From the NCBI RefSeq assembly GCF_020103695.1, contig NZ_JAHXBF010000015.1:186001-250000 (forward strand): 64,000 bases of DNA, in the 5' to 3' direction. Below, one piece after another: positions 34,892-44,193 of this stretch. Source of the stretch: Hyalangium versicolor. Lineage in GTDB: Bacteria > Myxococcota > Myxococcia > Myxococcales > Myxococcaceae. The notes under the pieces were generated by a model. The model saw nothing but the letters and a program-made list of their open reading frames with translations. It was not told where the DNA came from and ran no database searches. The position numbers and the translations under genes are program-made. Each line of letters starts with the position of its first letter. The stretch's first letter is position 1.

Positions 34892-35293
34892 ATGCGTTTC
34901 TTCTCGAAGATGATCAAGCCGCTGCTGGCGCTGGCGCTGGCCGGCGCGTGCCTCGCGCATCAGGGGTGCTCGAAGGAGCAGAAGTCCGAACAGGCTCCCG
35001 CGCAGGCGCGCAAGCCCGGAGAGGGCCCGCGCGTCATCACCCTGAGCGTGACGGAGAAGGGCTATGAGCCCACCCCCATCACCCTCACGAAGGACGAGCC
35101 GGTGAAGCTCGTGGTCACCCGGACCACGGACCACACCTGCGCCAACGACCTGGTGATGAAGGACTACAACATCAACGCCCCCCTGCCCCTCAACCAGCCC
35201 GTGGAAATCGCGTTCACCCCGACCAAGACGGGGACGCTGACGTACGGTTGCGCGATGGGGCAGATGATCAGCGGCACGTTCATGGTGGAGTGA
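34892..35293 (+). CDS. Exported cupredoxin-like protein
   Basis: The 133-residue product has a signal peptide (MIKPLLALALAGACLAHQGC) and a possible but non-canonical lipid anchor. The mature domain is a single beta-barrel of the EfeO/cupredoxin_1 type. Candidate copper ligands are the His and Cys of TDHTCANDL, and Cys and Met of YGCAMGQM, the usual His-Cys-Met arrangement at the end. It could be an electron carrier or copper store in the periplasm. It follows the Hfq-like gene by 8 bp. Confidence 0.8.
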   Translation: MRFFSKMIKPLLALALAGACLAHQGCSKEQKSEQAPAQARKPGEGPRVITLSVTEKGYEPTPITLTKDEPVKLVVTRTTDHTCANDLVMKDYNINAPLPLNQPVEIAFTPTKTGTLTYGCAMGQMISGTFMVE

Positions 35294-35336
35294 GGCTCGG
35301 CCCTACGCCGGAAGGCGGTTAGGCTGGGCCCTACCC

Positions 35337-38285
35337 ATGGGTGGTGCTGCGGAACTCTTCACTCGGCATGTCTTCCTGGACCTCGAGACGACGGGGCTCG
35401 ACCCTCGTACGGACGAGGTCATCGAGCTGGGTGCGCTCTTCTTCGAGAACGGCCAGGAGGTGCACCGCATCGCCCGGCTGTACTCGGCGTCGCGGCCCCT
35501 GCCCATCACCATCCGCCGGCTGACGGGCATCGACGATGGGATGCTTGCCGGCAAGCCTCGCTTCGGCAGCGACATGGCGGAGCTGCGCGAGGCGCTCTCG
35601 GGCTGGACGGTGGTGGCCCACAACGCCCCGTTCGAGAAGGGCTTCCTCCCGGAGCTGCTGGGCCCCATCCGCGCTCCGGTGCTCGACTCGTGCGAGTTGC
35701 TGCACTACCTGCACCCGGAGCTGTCCAGCCACTCGCTGGAGGCGATGCTGCGGTGGGCGGGGCAGAAGCCTCGCACGGCGCACCGGGTGGTGACGGACTG
35801 TCTGGCCACGCACGCCGTGCTGATGCATGCGATGGACGGCTACATCCGCGACGGCCGCGCGGACGACGTGGCGGATCTGCTGACGGTCCTGGATCCCCGC
35901 CCGCGCGCGGCGCTGAGGATCGCCCAGGCCGAGGCAGGTGAGGCGGAGCTGGACAGCGCCTTCGAGGAGCGCCCCCTGGTGGCGATGCTGTCCCGGCTCA
36001 GGGAGGCCTGCCGGGCCACACCGATGCCCCTGAAGCTGGAGACGACTGGAGGCTTCCTACAGGGCCGACCCGAGCGCATGCGGGCGGGGGGGGCCAAGGC
36101 TCCGCCCGAACCCGAGCCCGGCACTCCGGTGCAGCCCGTGAAGGCCGGGGAGGTGGCGGCGCTGCTCGGTCCCGGCGGAGCCCTGGAGCGGATGGAGGAA
36201 GGCGGCTTCAAGAGCCGGCCCGCGCAGCTCGAGATGTCCCAAGCAGTAGCGCGCACGCTCTCCGAGGGCGGACAGCTCGCGGTGGAGGCGAGCACGGGCA
36301 CGGGCAAGTCCCTGGCCTACCTGGCTCCGTCGGCGCTGTTCGCGGCGCGCAACGGGCGCAAGGTGGCGGTGGCGCCCCACACCAAGACGCTCCAGGACCA
36401 GCTCATCGAGAAGGACCTGCCGCGGCTGCACCGCGCCACCGGGGGAGCCTTCGGCTACGCGCTGCTCAAGGGCCAGACGAACTACCTGTGCCGCCGCCGC
36501 GCGCTGGATGCCACGCTGGTGGAGCCGGGGATGAGGCACGAGGCCCGCGCCCCTCGCGCATACCTGCGCGCCTTCCTGCGCCGCAGCCCGGACGGGGACC
36601 TGGACCGGCTGAGCCACTGGTTCCGCGAGCGCTTCCCCATCCTCAACTCGCTGGTGCCGGCAGTGCGCTCGGAGGCGTCGACCACGCTGGGCGAGCGCTG
36701 CCCCCACTACCACCGCTGCTACTACCACTCGGCGGTGGCGCAGGCGCGGGCGGCGGACGTGCTCGTCATCAACCAGTCGCTGGCCTTCGCCTGGCCACCG
36801 CGCTACCCCAAGCTGGACCACCTGGTGCTGGACGAGGCCCACGAAGTAGAGGACGTGGCCACCACCGCCCTCGCCCTGGAGCTCTCGGACGGCGCCTTCT
36901 TCCGTCTCACCGAGCGGTTGCATGGCCGGGACGGAAGGCGCGGCCTGTTCGCCGAGCTGCGAAAGGCCCTCGCGAGCACGCGGCGGGCCGAGGGGCGCAC
37001 GCTGATGAGCGAGGTGGAGTCCTCGCTCAGTGCCCTGCTCTCCGCCGCCCGGAGCCTGGGCGAGCGCGTGACGGACCTGTGCGAGCCCGCGGCGGCTCCC
37101 AACGAGGACTCGGACGACGCGGCCTATGCCCCCGAGCTGCGGGTGACGGAACAGGTGCGGGCCTCTCCCGCCTGGGCGCCCGTGCGCGAAGGCATCCAGG
37201 ACGTGCTCGGGGCGCTGCGAGAGCTGCACAAGCTCCTCTCGGTACGCATCCTGGAGTTCCTGCCGGAGCTCGCCGCCCGGCAGCCGGTGCTGGAGCGGGA
37301 GCTGTCCGGCGCGGTGTCCGAGCTGGCGGACCTGACGGCGCTGGCCGAGGAGCTCTCGGGCGAGCCATCCCAGGGGCGGTGCTACGCGGCCACGGCCGAA
37401 CCCAAACGCCAGCGGTGGAGCGTGGGAGCCCAGCCGGTGGACGTCTCGGCGTACGTGTCGAAGGACTTCGCGGCGCAGAAGCGGGCGTTGGTGCTCACCT
37501 CGGCGACGCTGAGCACGGGCCAGGAGAACCCTTTCGTCCTGCGGCGCCTGGGGCTCAACGGGCGAAGCGATACACCCGCTCCCCGGATGCTGCGAGCCCC
37601 CTCCCCCTTCCGGCTGCGCGAGCAGGCGCTGGTGGTGCTCGTCACCGACGCACCCCGCGCCCACGAGGAGCCCTTCGTGGACTGGGCGGCCATGCGCATC
37701 TCCGGGCTGGCCCAGGCCATGGGCGGCCGACTCCTGGGACTGTTCGCCTCCACGCGGCGCATGGAGCTGGTGGCGCGCGAGGTCCAGACCCGGCTCGAGC
37801 CGCTGGGCATCGAGGTGCTGCGGCAGACGCGCGGCCACGGGCGCTCGCTGGTGGCGCGGCAGGAGCGAGATGCCGGCACGGTGCTGCTGGGGACGAAGAG
37901 CTTCTGGCAGGGAGTGGACATCCCCGGCCGCGGCGTGGGGTGTGTCTTCATCGACAAGCTGCCGTTGGAGCCGCCGAGCCGGCCGCTGGTGGCGGCCCGC
38001 GAGGAGGCTTTGACGCGAGGCGGCAGCGAATACCTGGGCTTCGTCCAGTACCGGTTACCCCGCGCCCTGCTGCTGCTGCGCCAGGGGGTGGGACGGCTCA
38101 TCCGTTCACATGCGGACCGCGGCGTGGTGGTGATCGCCGACCCGGGCAACCCGAGCTACCGCGCCCAGCTCCTCGACGCGCTCGCAGGCTACCGGGTGGA
38201 GGCCCTGCCCTGGGCCCAGGCCCGGCTGAAGCTCCATGCGGAGCTGCGCGCCATGGGACTCACGGTCGATCTGACGCGCCCCTGA
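35337..38285 (+). CDS. dinG: DnaQ-like exonuclease fused to a DinG-family helicase
   Basis: The first 180 residues are a DEDDh 3'-5' exonuclease: FLDLETTGLDP gives D15/E17, followed by VVAHNAPFEKGFL and HRVVTDCLAT. The rest is a superfamily 2 DinG/XPD helicase: Walker A VEASTGTGKSLAYL (about 314-327), DEAH box LVLDEAH (about 496-502), and VLTSATLSTG and VGRLIRSHADRGVVVIADPG in the second half. The expected Fe-S cysteines are incomplete: NYLC, ERC and HRC are seen, but the residue usually Cys before LGxxC is Thr (TTLGERC). The fusion of exonuclease to DinG is known in Gram-positives and some proteobacteria. It stands alone between a cupredoxin gene and the methyltransferase. Confidence 0.88.
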   Translation: MGGAAELFTRHVFLDLETTGLDPRTDEVIELGALFFENGQEVHRIARLYSASRPLPITIRRLTGIDDGMLAGKPRFGSDMAELREALSGWTVVAHNAPFEKGFLPELLGPIRAPVLDSCELLHYLHPELSSHSLEAMLRWAGQKPRTAHRVVTDCLATHAVLMHAMDGYIRDGRADDVADLLTVLDPRPRAALRIAQAEAGEAELDSAFEERPLVAMLSRLREACRATPMPLKLETTGGFLQGRPERMRAGGAKAPPEPEPGTPVQPVKAGEVAALLGPGGALERMEEGGFKSRPAQLEMSQAVARTLSEGGQLAVEASTGTGKSLAYLAPSALFAARNGRKVAVAPHTKTLQDQLIEKDLPRLHRATGGAFGYALLKGQTNYLCRRRALDATLVEPGMRHEARAPRAYLRAFLRRSPDGDLDRLSHWFRERFPILNSLVPAVRSEASTTLGERCPHYHRCYYHSAVAQARAADVLVINQSLAFAWPPRYPKLDHLVLDEAHEVEDVATTALALELSDGAFFRLTERLHGRDGRRGLFAELRKALASTRRAEGRTLMSEVESSLSALLSAARSLGERVTDLCEPAAAPNEDSDDAAYAPELRVTEQVRASPAWAPVREGIQDVLGALRELHKLLSVRILEFLPELAARQPVLERELSGAVSELADLTALAEELSGEPSQGRCYAATAEPKRQRWSVGAQPVDVSAYVSKDFAAQKRALVLTSATLSTGQENPFVLRRLGLNGRSDTPAPRMLRAPSPFRLREQALVVLVTDAPRAHEEPFVDWAAMRISGLAQAMGGRLLGLFASTRRMELVAREVQTRLEPLGIEVLRQTRGHGRSLVARQERDAGTVLLGTKSFWQGVDIPGRGVGCVFIDKLPLEPPSRPLVAAREEALTRGGSEYLGFVQYRLPRALLLLRQGVGRLIRSHADRGVVVIADPGNPSYRAQLLDALAGYRVEALPWAQARLKLHAELRAMGLTVDLTRP

Positions 38286-38478
38286 GCGGAGCTGTCTCCC
38301 CGTGGAGATGTCTCAGAGTTTGGGAAACACGGCCTCTTCGAGATGTCGCACGTTCTCGCAATCACGCTGGCTCCTCCGCAATGAAACATATTCAATGTAT
38401 TTGTTGCCCACGGACCAAGTGCATGCGAGTCATCCACCCCCAGTGATACATTCGTGATGCATTTCCCATGGGGGGAAC

Positions 38479-40011
38479 GTGTCCAGGAAAGCAGCGCGTG
38501 GCGCGCGAAGTCAGCTTGAGGCCCGGGAGCCAAACATCCCTGGCGTCATGGAGCTGGTCAAGGAGCTCTGGCAGGCCGCCGTCATGCTCCGCGGCTCCAT
38601 CGAGCCCTCGGAGTACAAGCGCTTCGTCCTGCCCATCATCTTCCTGCGCTTCCTCTCGCTGAGGTACGAGCACCGGCGTCCCGGAGCCTTCGCCGTCCCC
38701 GCCAGAGCCCGGTGGAGCACGCTGCTCGCGCACGCGGACCAGGAGGACATCAAGGTCCGCCTCGATGACGCCCTGGAGGCGCTGGAGAAGGCCTATCCCG
38801 ACAGGCTGCGCGGCCTGCTGCCTCGCATCTATGCCGCGTCCAACATGGACCAGCGCAACGTGACGCAGTTGCTCCGCCTGTTCGCCCGCGATGCCTTCAC
38901 ACACGAACACGGGGGGGAGGATCTGCTCGGCCGCATCTACGAGTACTTCATCGGCGAGTTCGCCTCCTCCGAGGGGAAGCGCGGCGGCGAGTACTTCACC
39001 CCGGCCAGCATCGTGAGGCTGCTCGTCTCCATGCTGGAGCCGAGGCGGGGCATCGTCTACGACCCCTGCTGCGGCTCCGGCGGCATGTTCGTCCAGTCGG
39101 ACCTCTTCGCCCAATCCAACCACCAGCTCATGTTCTTCGGCCAGGAGAGCAAGGAGTTCACCTACCGCCTCTGCCGGATGAACCTCTTCATCCACGGCCT
39201 CGATGGCGACATCCGCCTGGGCAACACCTACTTCGATGATCAGCACCCCAGGCTCAAGGCCGACTACATCCTGTCCAATCCCCCCTTCAACGATGGCTCG
39301 AAGGGACGCGATGGATGGGGCGCGGACAAGCTCTCCGCGAAGGACCCCCGCCTGAAGATCGCCGGGAAGCAGATGCCGCTCGCGCCCCGCAACGCGAACC
39401 CACTGTGGATGATGCACTTCCTGCATCACCTCAAGGAGGGCGGCTCGGCGGGCTTCGTGATGGCGGCCGGAGAGCTCTCCAACAACCACGCGGGGCGGAT
39501 CGAGGTGAGGACGGCGCTCGTCGAGGGGGACTTCGTGGATTGCGTGGTGCAGCTCTCCTCGCAGCTCTTCGCCAACACGCAGATCCCCTGCACGCTGTGG
39601 TTCCTCTCGAAGGGGCGCGGGGGAGGACGCGGGAACCGGAAGCGGAAGGGAGAGATCCTCTTCATCGACGGCAGGGCGCTGGGAGAGATGATCCCGGGCT
39701 CGCGCCGGCAGCGGCAGCTCAGCGACGAGGACGTGGAGCGCATCTCGGCCGCCTACCGGGAGTTCCGCCGCACGGGCCATCCCGAGGAGGTGCCTGGCTT
39801 CGCCCGGGTGGCCCGCCTCGACGAGGTCCGAGCCCAGGGCTACACCCTCACCCCCGGGCGGTACGTGGGCTCCGCGGACGTGGACGAGGCCGAGGACTTC
39901 GAGGAGCAGTTGCCCCGGCTCGCGACCCAGTTGGAGCAGGATCTTGCCCTGTCCGCGAGCCTGGATGAGCGGCTCCGAGCGCTCGTCGAGGAGCTCCGCC
40001 GTGGGCATTGA
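38479..40011 (+). CDS. hsdM: Type I restriction-modification methyltransferase subunit HsdM
   Basis: The 510-residue protein starts at a GTG with GGGGGGAA upstream. It has the HsdM N-terminal helical domain, SAM motif I in DPCCGSGGMF (about 196-205) and the N6-adenine catalytic motif NPPF in DYILSNPPFNDG. It methylates adenine in a split recognition sequence with HsdS. It overlaps hsdS by 11 bp. No hsdR is found on either side within this window, so cleavage is probably not coded here. The DNA just upstream is lower in GC than the surroundings. Confidence 0.94.
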   Translation: MSRKAARGARSQLEAREPNIPGVMELVKELWQAAVMLRGSIEPSEYKRFVLPIIFLRFLSLRYEHRRPGAFAVPARARWSTLLAHADQEDIKVRLDDALEALEKAYPDRLRGLLPRIYAASNMDQRNVTQLLRLFARDAFTHEHGGEDLLGRIYEYFIGEFASSEGKRGGEYFTPASIVRLLVSMLEPRRGIVYDPCCGSGGMFVQSDLFAQSNHQLMFFGQESKEFTYRLCRMNLFIHGLDGDIRLGNTYFDDQHPRLKADYILSNPPFNDGSKGRDGWGADKLSAKDPRLKIAGKQMPLAPRNANPLWMMHFLHHLKEGGSAGFVMAAGELSNNHAGRIEVRTALVEGDFVDCVVQLSSQLFANTQIPCTLWFLSKGRGGGRGNRKRKGEILFIDGRALGEMIPGSRRQRQLSDEDVERISAAYREFRRTGHPEEVPGFARVARLDEVRAQGYTLTPGRYVGSADVDEAEDFEEQLPRLATQLEQDLALSASLDERLRALVEELRRGH

Positions 40012-41257
40012 GCGCAGGATCGCCACCCTCGGTGAGCTCTGTGAGTTCCGAGCGGGAGTCGCCTTCCCGATCCGCTTCCAGGGACGCACCCGGGGCGACT
40101 TCCCCTTCATCAAGGTCAGCGACCTGAACCGCCCCGGCAACGAGCTGTTCATCGCCCAGGCCGAGAACTGGGTGGATGCCGAGACAGCCTCCACCTTGAG
40201 GGCCCGGCCCGTCCCCGCCGCCTCGGTCATCTTCGCCAAGGTCGGCGAGGCCATCCGCCAGAACCGCAAGCGGCTGATCACGCGGCCCACGCTCCTGGAC
40301 AACAACCTGATGGCGGCCATCCCCCGCCAGAGCGTGGATCCCCGGTTCCTCTACTACCTGCTGTGCACGCTCGACTTCGAGGAGCGCATCGAGGGCTCGG
40401 CCCTGCCCTACCTCAAGGCCTCCGCCCTGGAGCAGGTGGAGGTCGAGCTGCCCCCGCTCCAGGACCAGCGGCGCATCGCCGAGATCCTCGGGACGATCGA
40501 TGAGCGGCTCGAGCTCTCCCGACAGCTGAACCGCACCCTGGAAGCGCTGGCCTCCAAGCTGTTCCAGGCCTCGTTCGTCGAGTTCTACCCCGTGATGGCG
40601 AAGTCCGAGGGGCGCAGGCCCGTGGGCCTGAGCGAGGGCATCGCGGCGCGGTTCCCGAGCGAGTTCGTCCTCACGCAGGAAGGTCCCCTGCCCAAGGGCT
40701 GGCGGTGGGGGACGCTGGGGGATGTGGCGCGGCAGGTCCGGGAGAGGACTTCCCCGGAGGAGCTCGAGCACTCCACGCCCTACATCGGCCTGGAGCACAT
40801 GCCGCCGAAGTCGATCGCCCTGGCGCACTGGGGCACCGCCGCGCAGGTGCAGAGCCAGAAGTCCCGCTTCCGCAAGGGACACCTGCTGTTCGGCAAGCTG
40901 CGCCCCTACTTCCACAAGGTGGGGCTGGCCCCCGTGGATGGCGTCTGTTCCACGGACATCGTCGTGGTCGAGCCCGCGCGCAAGGCCCTGCTCAGCTTCG
41001 TGCTGGGACACCTCTCCAGCGTCGAGTTCGTCAACTTCGCGGATGCCGGCTCGGACGGAACCCGGATGCCTCGGACGAGCTGGGAGCACATGTCTCGCTA
41101 CCCCATCGCCCTCCCTGATGGGCCGTGCGTCGAGGCGTTCGACCAGTTCACCCGGCCCCTCTTCGACAAGCTGCTCGCCAACATCCATGCGGCCCGGACC
41201 CTGCACGAGCTGAGGGATCTGCTCCTGCCCTGGCTCTTCTCGGGCGAATCGGTCTGA
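40001..41257 (+). CDS. hsdS: Type I restriction-modification specificity subunit HsdS
   Basis: A GTG at 40001 overlapping the end of hsdM is the likely start. The 418-residue protein has two target-recognition domains (about 1-160 and 215-395), each closed by a helix: PPLQDQRRIAEILGTIDERLELSRQLNRTLEALASKLFQ, then FDKLLANIHAARTLHELRDLLLPWLFSGE. This is the standard layout of HsdS. The two domains should recognise the two halves of a split target. The sequence gives no indication of which target. Confidence 0.92.
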   Translation: MGIERRIATLGELCEFRAGVAFPIRFQGRTRGDFPFIKVSDLNRPGNELFIAQAENWVDAETASTLRARPVPAASVIFAKVGEAIRQNRKRLITRPTLLDNNLMAAIPRQSVDPRFLYYLLCTLDFEERIEGSALPYLKASALEQVEVELPPLQDQRRIAEILGTIDERLELSRQLNRTLEALASKLFQASFVEFYPVMAKSEGRRPVGLSEGIAARFPSEFVLTQEGPLPKGWRWGTLGDVARQVRERTSPEELEHSTPYIGLEHMPPKSIALAHWGTAAQVQSQKSRFRKGHLLFGKLRPYFHKVGLAPVDGVCSTDIVVVEPARKALLSFVLGHLSSVEFVNFADAGSDGTRMPRTSWEHMSRYPIALPDGPCVEAFDQFTRPLFDKLLANIHAARTLHELRDLLLPWLFSGESV

Positions 41258-41284
41258 CGCACGGGCCTCGCCGAGGCGGTGCGC

Positions 41285-43735
41285 TCAGAGACCGGAGCCC
41301 AGGCGCTGCTTCACATGCCGTGGCAGACGCACCCGGAACAGCGTGCCCTCACCCTCATGTGAACTCACGGCGATGGTGCCCTGGTGGGCCTCCACGATGT
41401 GCTTCACGATGTAGAGCCCCAGGCCCACGCTCCGACCGGACTTGTCCTCCAGGGAGGTGGCGCGCTGCAACGGCTCGAAGAGGTGGGGGATCCGCTCGGC
41501 GGGAATCGGCGCTCCGTGGTTGTGGACCGTCAGCTCCACGCACGGGCCATCCGAGAGCAGGCGGACCTCGATGCCCGTGGCCTCAGGGCTGTACTTCACC
41601 GCGTTCTGCACCAGGTTGGTGATGACCTGGGCCAGCCGGTCCCCATCCCATACGCCCGTCGTATCCCCCACTGACTCGAAGGAGAGCTGGCGGTGCGGGA
41701 AGGCCTGGCGCACCTCCTCCAGCACCGGGACGATGACCTCGCGCGCATCCAGCTCGCGCACCTGCAGGGGAATTCCGCCTCCCAGCCGCGCCTGGGTGAA
41801 GTCAAGCAGGTCGCGGATCATCCGGCTGGCGCGCTCGGCGGAGGACTGGATGCGCGTCATCATCTTGAGGGTGCGCGCATCCAGGCCGCCCTGACGCACG
41901 GCCATCGCCGACTGCATGAGGATGGCCGCCAGCGGGTTCTTCAAGTCATGGCTGACGATGCCGACGAGCTGCTGCTCGAAGTCCGCGCGCTGCTTCTCGG
42001 CCTCCCGCTGGCGCATCAGGCCGATCTCGAAGGACTTGCGCTCGGTGATGTCGTAGCAGACGCCCACCAGCCGCTTCGAGTGCCCTTGTGTGTCGCGGAC
42101 CATGCGGCCCCGGCTCACCACCCACCGGACGCCCCCGTCGAGAGGCAGGACGCGATACTCCAGCTCGTACTCCGTCTGGGTGTCCGACGCGATGAAGCCC
42201 TGAAGGGCAGCCAGCGCCCTGGCCAGATCCTCCGGGTGCACATGCGTGCCCAGCATCTCGGCGCGCAGAGGCCCCTCCGGAGCCAGCCCCAGCAGCGCCC
42301 TGCCGACCTCGTCCATGTCCACGTGCCCGGAGCCGATCTCCCAGGTCCACGTGCCGAGCCGGGCCGCCTCCAGGGCCAGGCGCCGCTGGGACTCGCTCTC
42401 CTGGAGCGCCGCGTAGAGCCGGGAGCGCTCGGCCTCCGCGCGGCGCTCCTCGGTGACGTCCCAGTTGGCGCCGATCCATTCGCGCACGTTCCCATCCGGG
42501 CCTCGCACGGGGACCGCATGCGAGAGGTGGCTGCGCCAGTTCCCATCCTGCGCGCGGACGCGGAACTCACTCCGGAACATCTGCTCGGACTGGACCGCCT
42601 CGCGCCAATGGCCCAGGGTGGCCTCCCGATCCTCCGGATGAAGGGCCTCCATCCACCGGACCCCCACCGACTGCTCGAACGGTATGCCTGTCCGCGTGCC
42701 CTGGACCGCGATGTTGGCCCCCCCTTGCCCCAAGGCGTCCGCGCGCCACACCACGGGAGACGAAGCCAGGATGAGCGCGCGGAAGCGCTCCTCTTCCAAG
42801 CGGGCCGCATCCCGTGCGGTGCGCGCCGCCTCGTACAGCTGCGCGCGCTCCAGCGCCTGGGCGCACTGGCGGGTGAGGACGAGGAGGAAGTCCTGCTCCT
42901 CTTCATCGAAGGCGTGAGATTCGGAGAAGTAGACGACGACGGCGCCCAGCCGGTTGTCGCCCACGCGCAAGGGAACGGCGGCCAGCGCCGGGAACCGCAG
43001 GATGGCATCCTTCAGAACCGGGTAGCGAGCGGACAGCTCCTCCCGGCTGCCGCAGGCGACGAGCGCTCCGGTGCGCGCGGCATCCGTGATGGGCAACGAG
43101 GAGCTGAGCAGGATGCGCCGCCACTTGCGGACGGTGTCCTCGTCGAAGCCAGGGCTGGCATCCAGTTCGAGATGGGTCCCGTCCTCGGAGAGGAGGGCCA
43201 GGAAGCCCGCCGCGGCGCCCAGCATGTCCATCGCATGCTGCAGGAAGACGTCCACCACCTGCCGCGGCGTGCGCGCGCGAGACAGCTCCGCCGTCACCTG
43301 TTGCAGCCGGGCGGTGCGCCGGGCCGTCTTCTCCACCCTGCGCTGGAGCCGCTCCTTGGTGATGGCATTGGTGATGGCCCGGCTGAGAGACGAGGCGGTG
43401 ATGTCGTCCTTGAAGAGGAAGTCGGTGGCCCCCGCCTCGAGCATCCGGCTCGCCACGTCCGAGCGCCCCGTGCTCGTCAGCGCGAGGACCGGGGTGCTCC
43501 AGCCCGGCAGGGCGTGCAGGGCCTTGAGCGTCTCCAGCCCATCCATGCGAGGCATGTGGTGGTCGAGCAGCACGGCGTCGAAGGAAGCGCGCCGGCAGGC
43601 CTCGACGCCGACATCCCCCGTGATCACCTCCTCGACGAGGTTCCGGTACTCGGTGTCCTGCTGGAGAAAGCGACGGAACGCATTGCGGTCCTCCGCGCTG
43701 TCGTCCACGATCAGGATGCGCCGCTGAGGCTTCAT
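41285..43735 (-). CDS. Hybrid sensor: REC-GAF-PAS-PAS histidine kinase
   Basis: The 816-residue protein opens with a receiver (ILIVDDSAEDRNAF; acceptor Asp 58 in LLDHHMPRMDG), followed by a GAF domain (about 150-310), a PAS/PAC domain (about 325-445), a second PAS domain (about 455-575), HisKA (VGIVSHDLKNPLAAILMQSAMAV) and HATPase (QVITNLVQNAVKYSPEATG, GLGLYIVKHIVEAHQGTI). It is third in the operon after the phytochrome and the receiver protein, with a 12-bp gap. A receiver placed before the kinase suggests it can be modulated by another kinase, for instance the phytochrome. Confidence 0.9.
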   Translation of the reverse strand: MKPQRRILIVDDSAEDRNAFRRFLQQDTEYRNLVEEVITGDVGVEACRRASFDAVLLDHHMPRMDGLETLKALHALPGWSTPVLALTSTGRSDVASRMLEAGATDFLFKDDITASSLSRAITNAITKERLQRRVEKTARRTARLQQVTAELSRARTPRQVVDVFLQHAMDMLGAAAGFLALLSEDGTHLELDASPGFDEDTVRKWRRILLSSSLPITDAARTGALVACGSREELSARYPVLKDAILRFPALAAVPLRVGDNRLGAVVVYFSESHAFDEEEQDFLLVLTRQCAQALERAQLYEAARTARDAARLEEERFRALILASSPVVWRADALGQGGANIAVQGTRTGIPFEQSVGVRWMEALHPEDREATLGHWREAVQSEQMFRSEFRVRAQDGNWRSHLSHAVPVRGPDGNVREWIGANWDVTEERRAEAERSRLYAALQESESQRRLALEAARLGTWTWEIGSGHVDMDEVGRALLGLAPEGPLRAEMLGTHVHPEDLARALAALQGFIASDTQTEYELEYRVLPLDGGVRWVVSRGRMVRDTQGHSKRLVGVCYDITERKSFEIGLMRQREAEKQRADFEQQLVGIVSHDLKNPLAAILMQSAMAVRQGGLDARTLKMMTRIQSSAERASRMIRDLLDFTQARLGGGIPLQVRELDAREVIVPVLEEVRQAFPHRQLSFESVGDTTGVWDGDRLAQVITNLVQNAVKYSPEATGIEVRLLSDGPCVELTVHNHGAPIPAERIPHLFEPLQRATSLEDKSGRSVGLGLYIVKHIVEAHQGTIAVSSHEGEGTLFRVRLPRHVKQRLGSGL

Positions 43736-43747
43736 CGCCGGTACCCT

Positions 43748-44185
43748 CTACGCTTCACTCGAAGGCAGGACCGCGGCACCAAACCAATAGTCCAGCATCG
43801 CGTGCAGGTGGCGCTGCTGCTCGTCCACATCCATCAGCTTCACCTGGTAGGCGGCGGCGCCGTGCCGGTAGCAGAAGTCCACGTCCCTGGAGTTGCTGGA
43901 GGTGGAGAAGATGACGACGGGCACGGACTTGAACTCCTCGTTGGCCTTCAGCCGCTGGAGGAAGGAGCGGCCGTCCTCCCCCGGCAGGTTCAGGTCCAGG
44001 AGGATGAGGCACGGGAGCGGACTGGCCGCCGGGAGCTCGCCCTGCCCGCACAAGTAATCCCAGGCGCTCCGGGCCGTGGCGCAGTGCTGGACGGGCCGGG
44101 TGAACTGGAACTTGCGGAAGGCACGCTGGAGCGCCTCCACATCCTCCGGGCTGTCCTCGACGAGGAGAATCGGGCGCTGCTGCAT
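43748..44185 (-). CDS. Single-domain response regulator of the phytochrome (Rcp1 type)
   Basis: At 145 residues it is one receiver domain with acidic residues E10/D11 and acceptor Asp 64 in LILLDLNLPGEDG. The Thr/Ser and Lys positions fit (VIFSTSSNSRD, YQVKLMDVDE). The Rcp1-like insertion with the long alpha4-beta5 region is typical of receivers paired with phytochromes. It lies 8 bp after bphP, and no output domain is attached. Confidence 0.92.
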   Translation of the reverse strand: MQQRPILLVEDSPEDVEALQRAFRKFQFTRPVQHCATARSAWDYLCGQGELPAASPLPCLILLDLNLPGEDGRSFLQRLKANEEFKSVPVVIFSTSSNSRDVDFCYRHGAAAYQVKLMDVDEQQRHLHAMLDYWFGAAVLPSSEA

Positions 44186-44193
44186 GACGGGCG

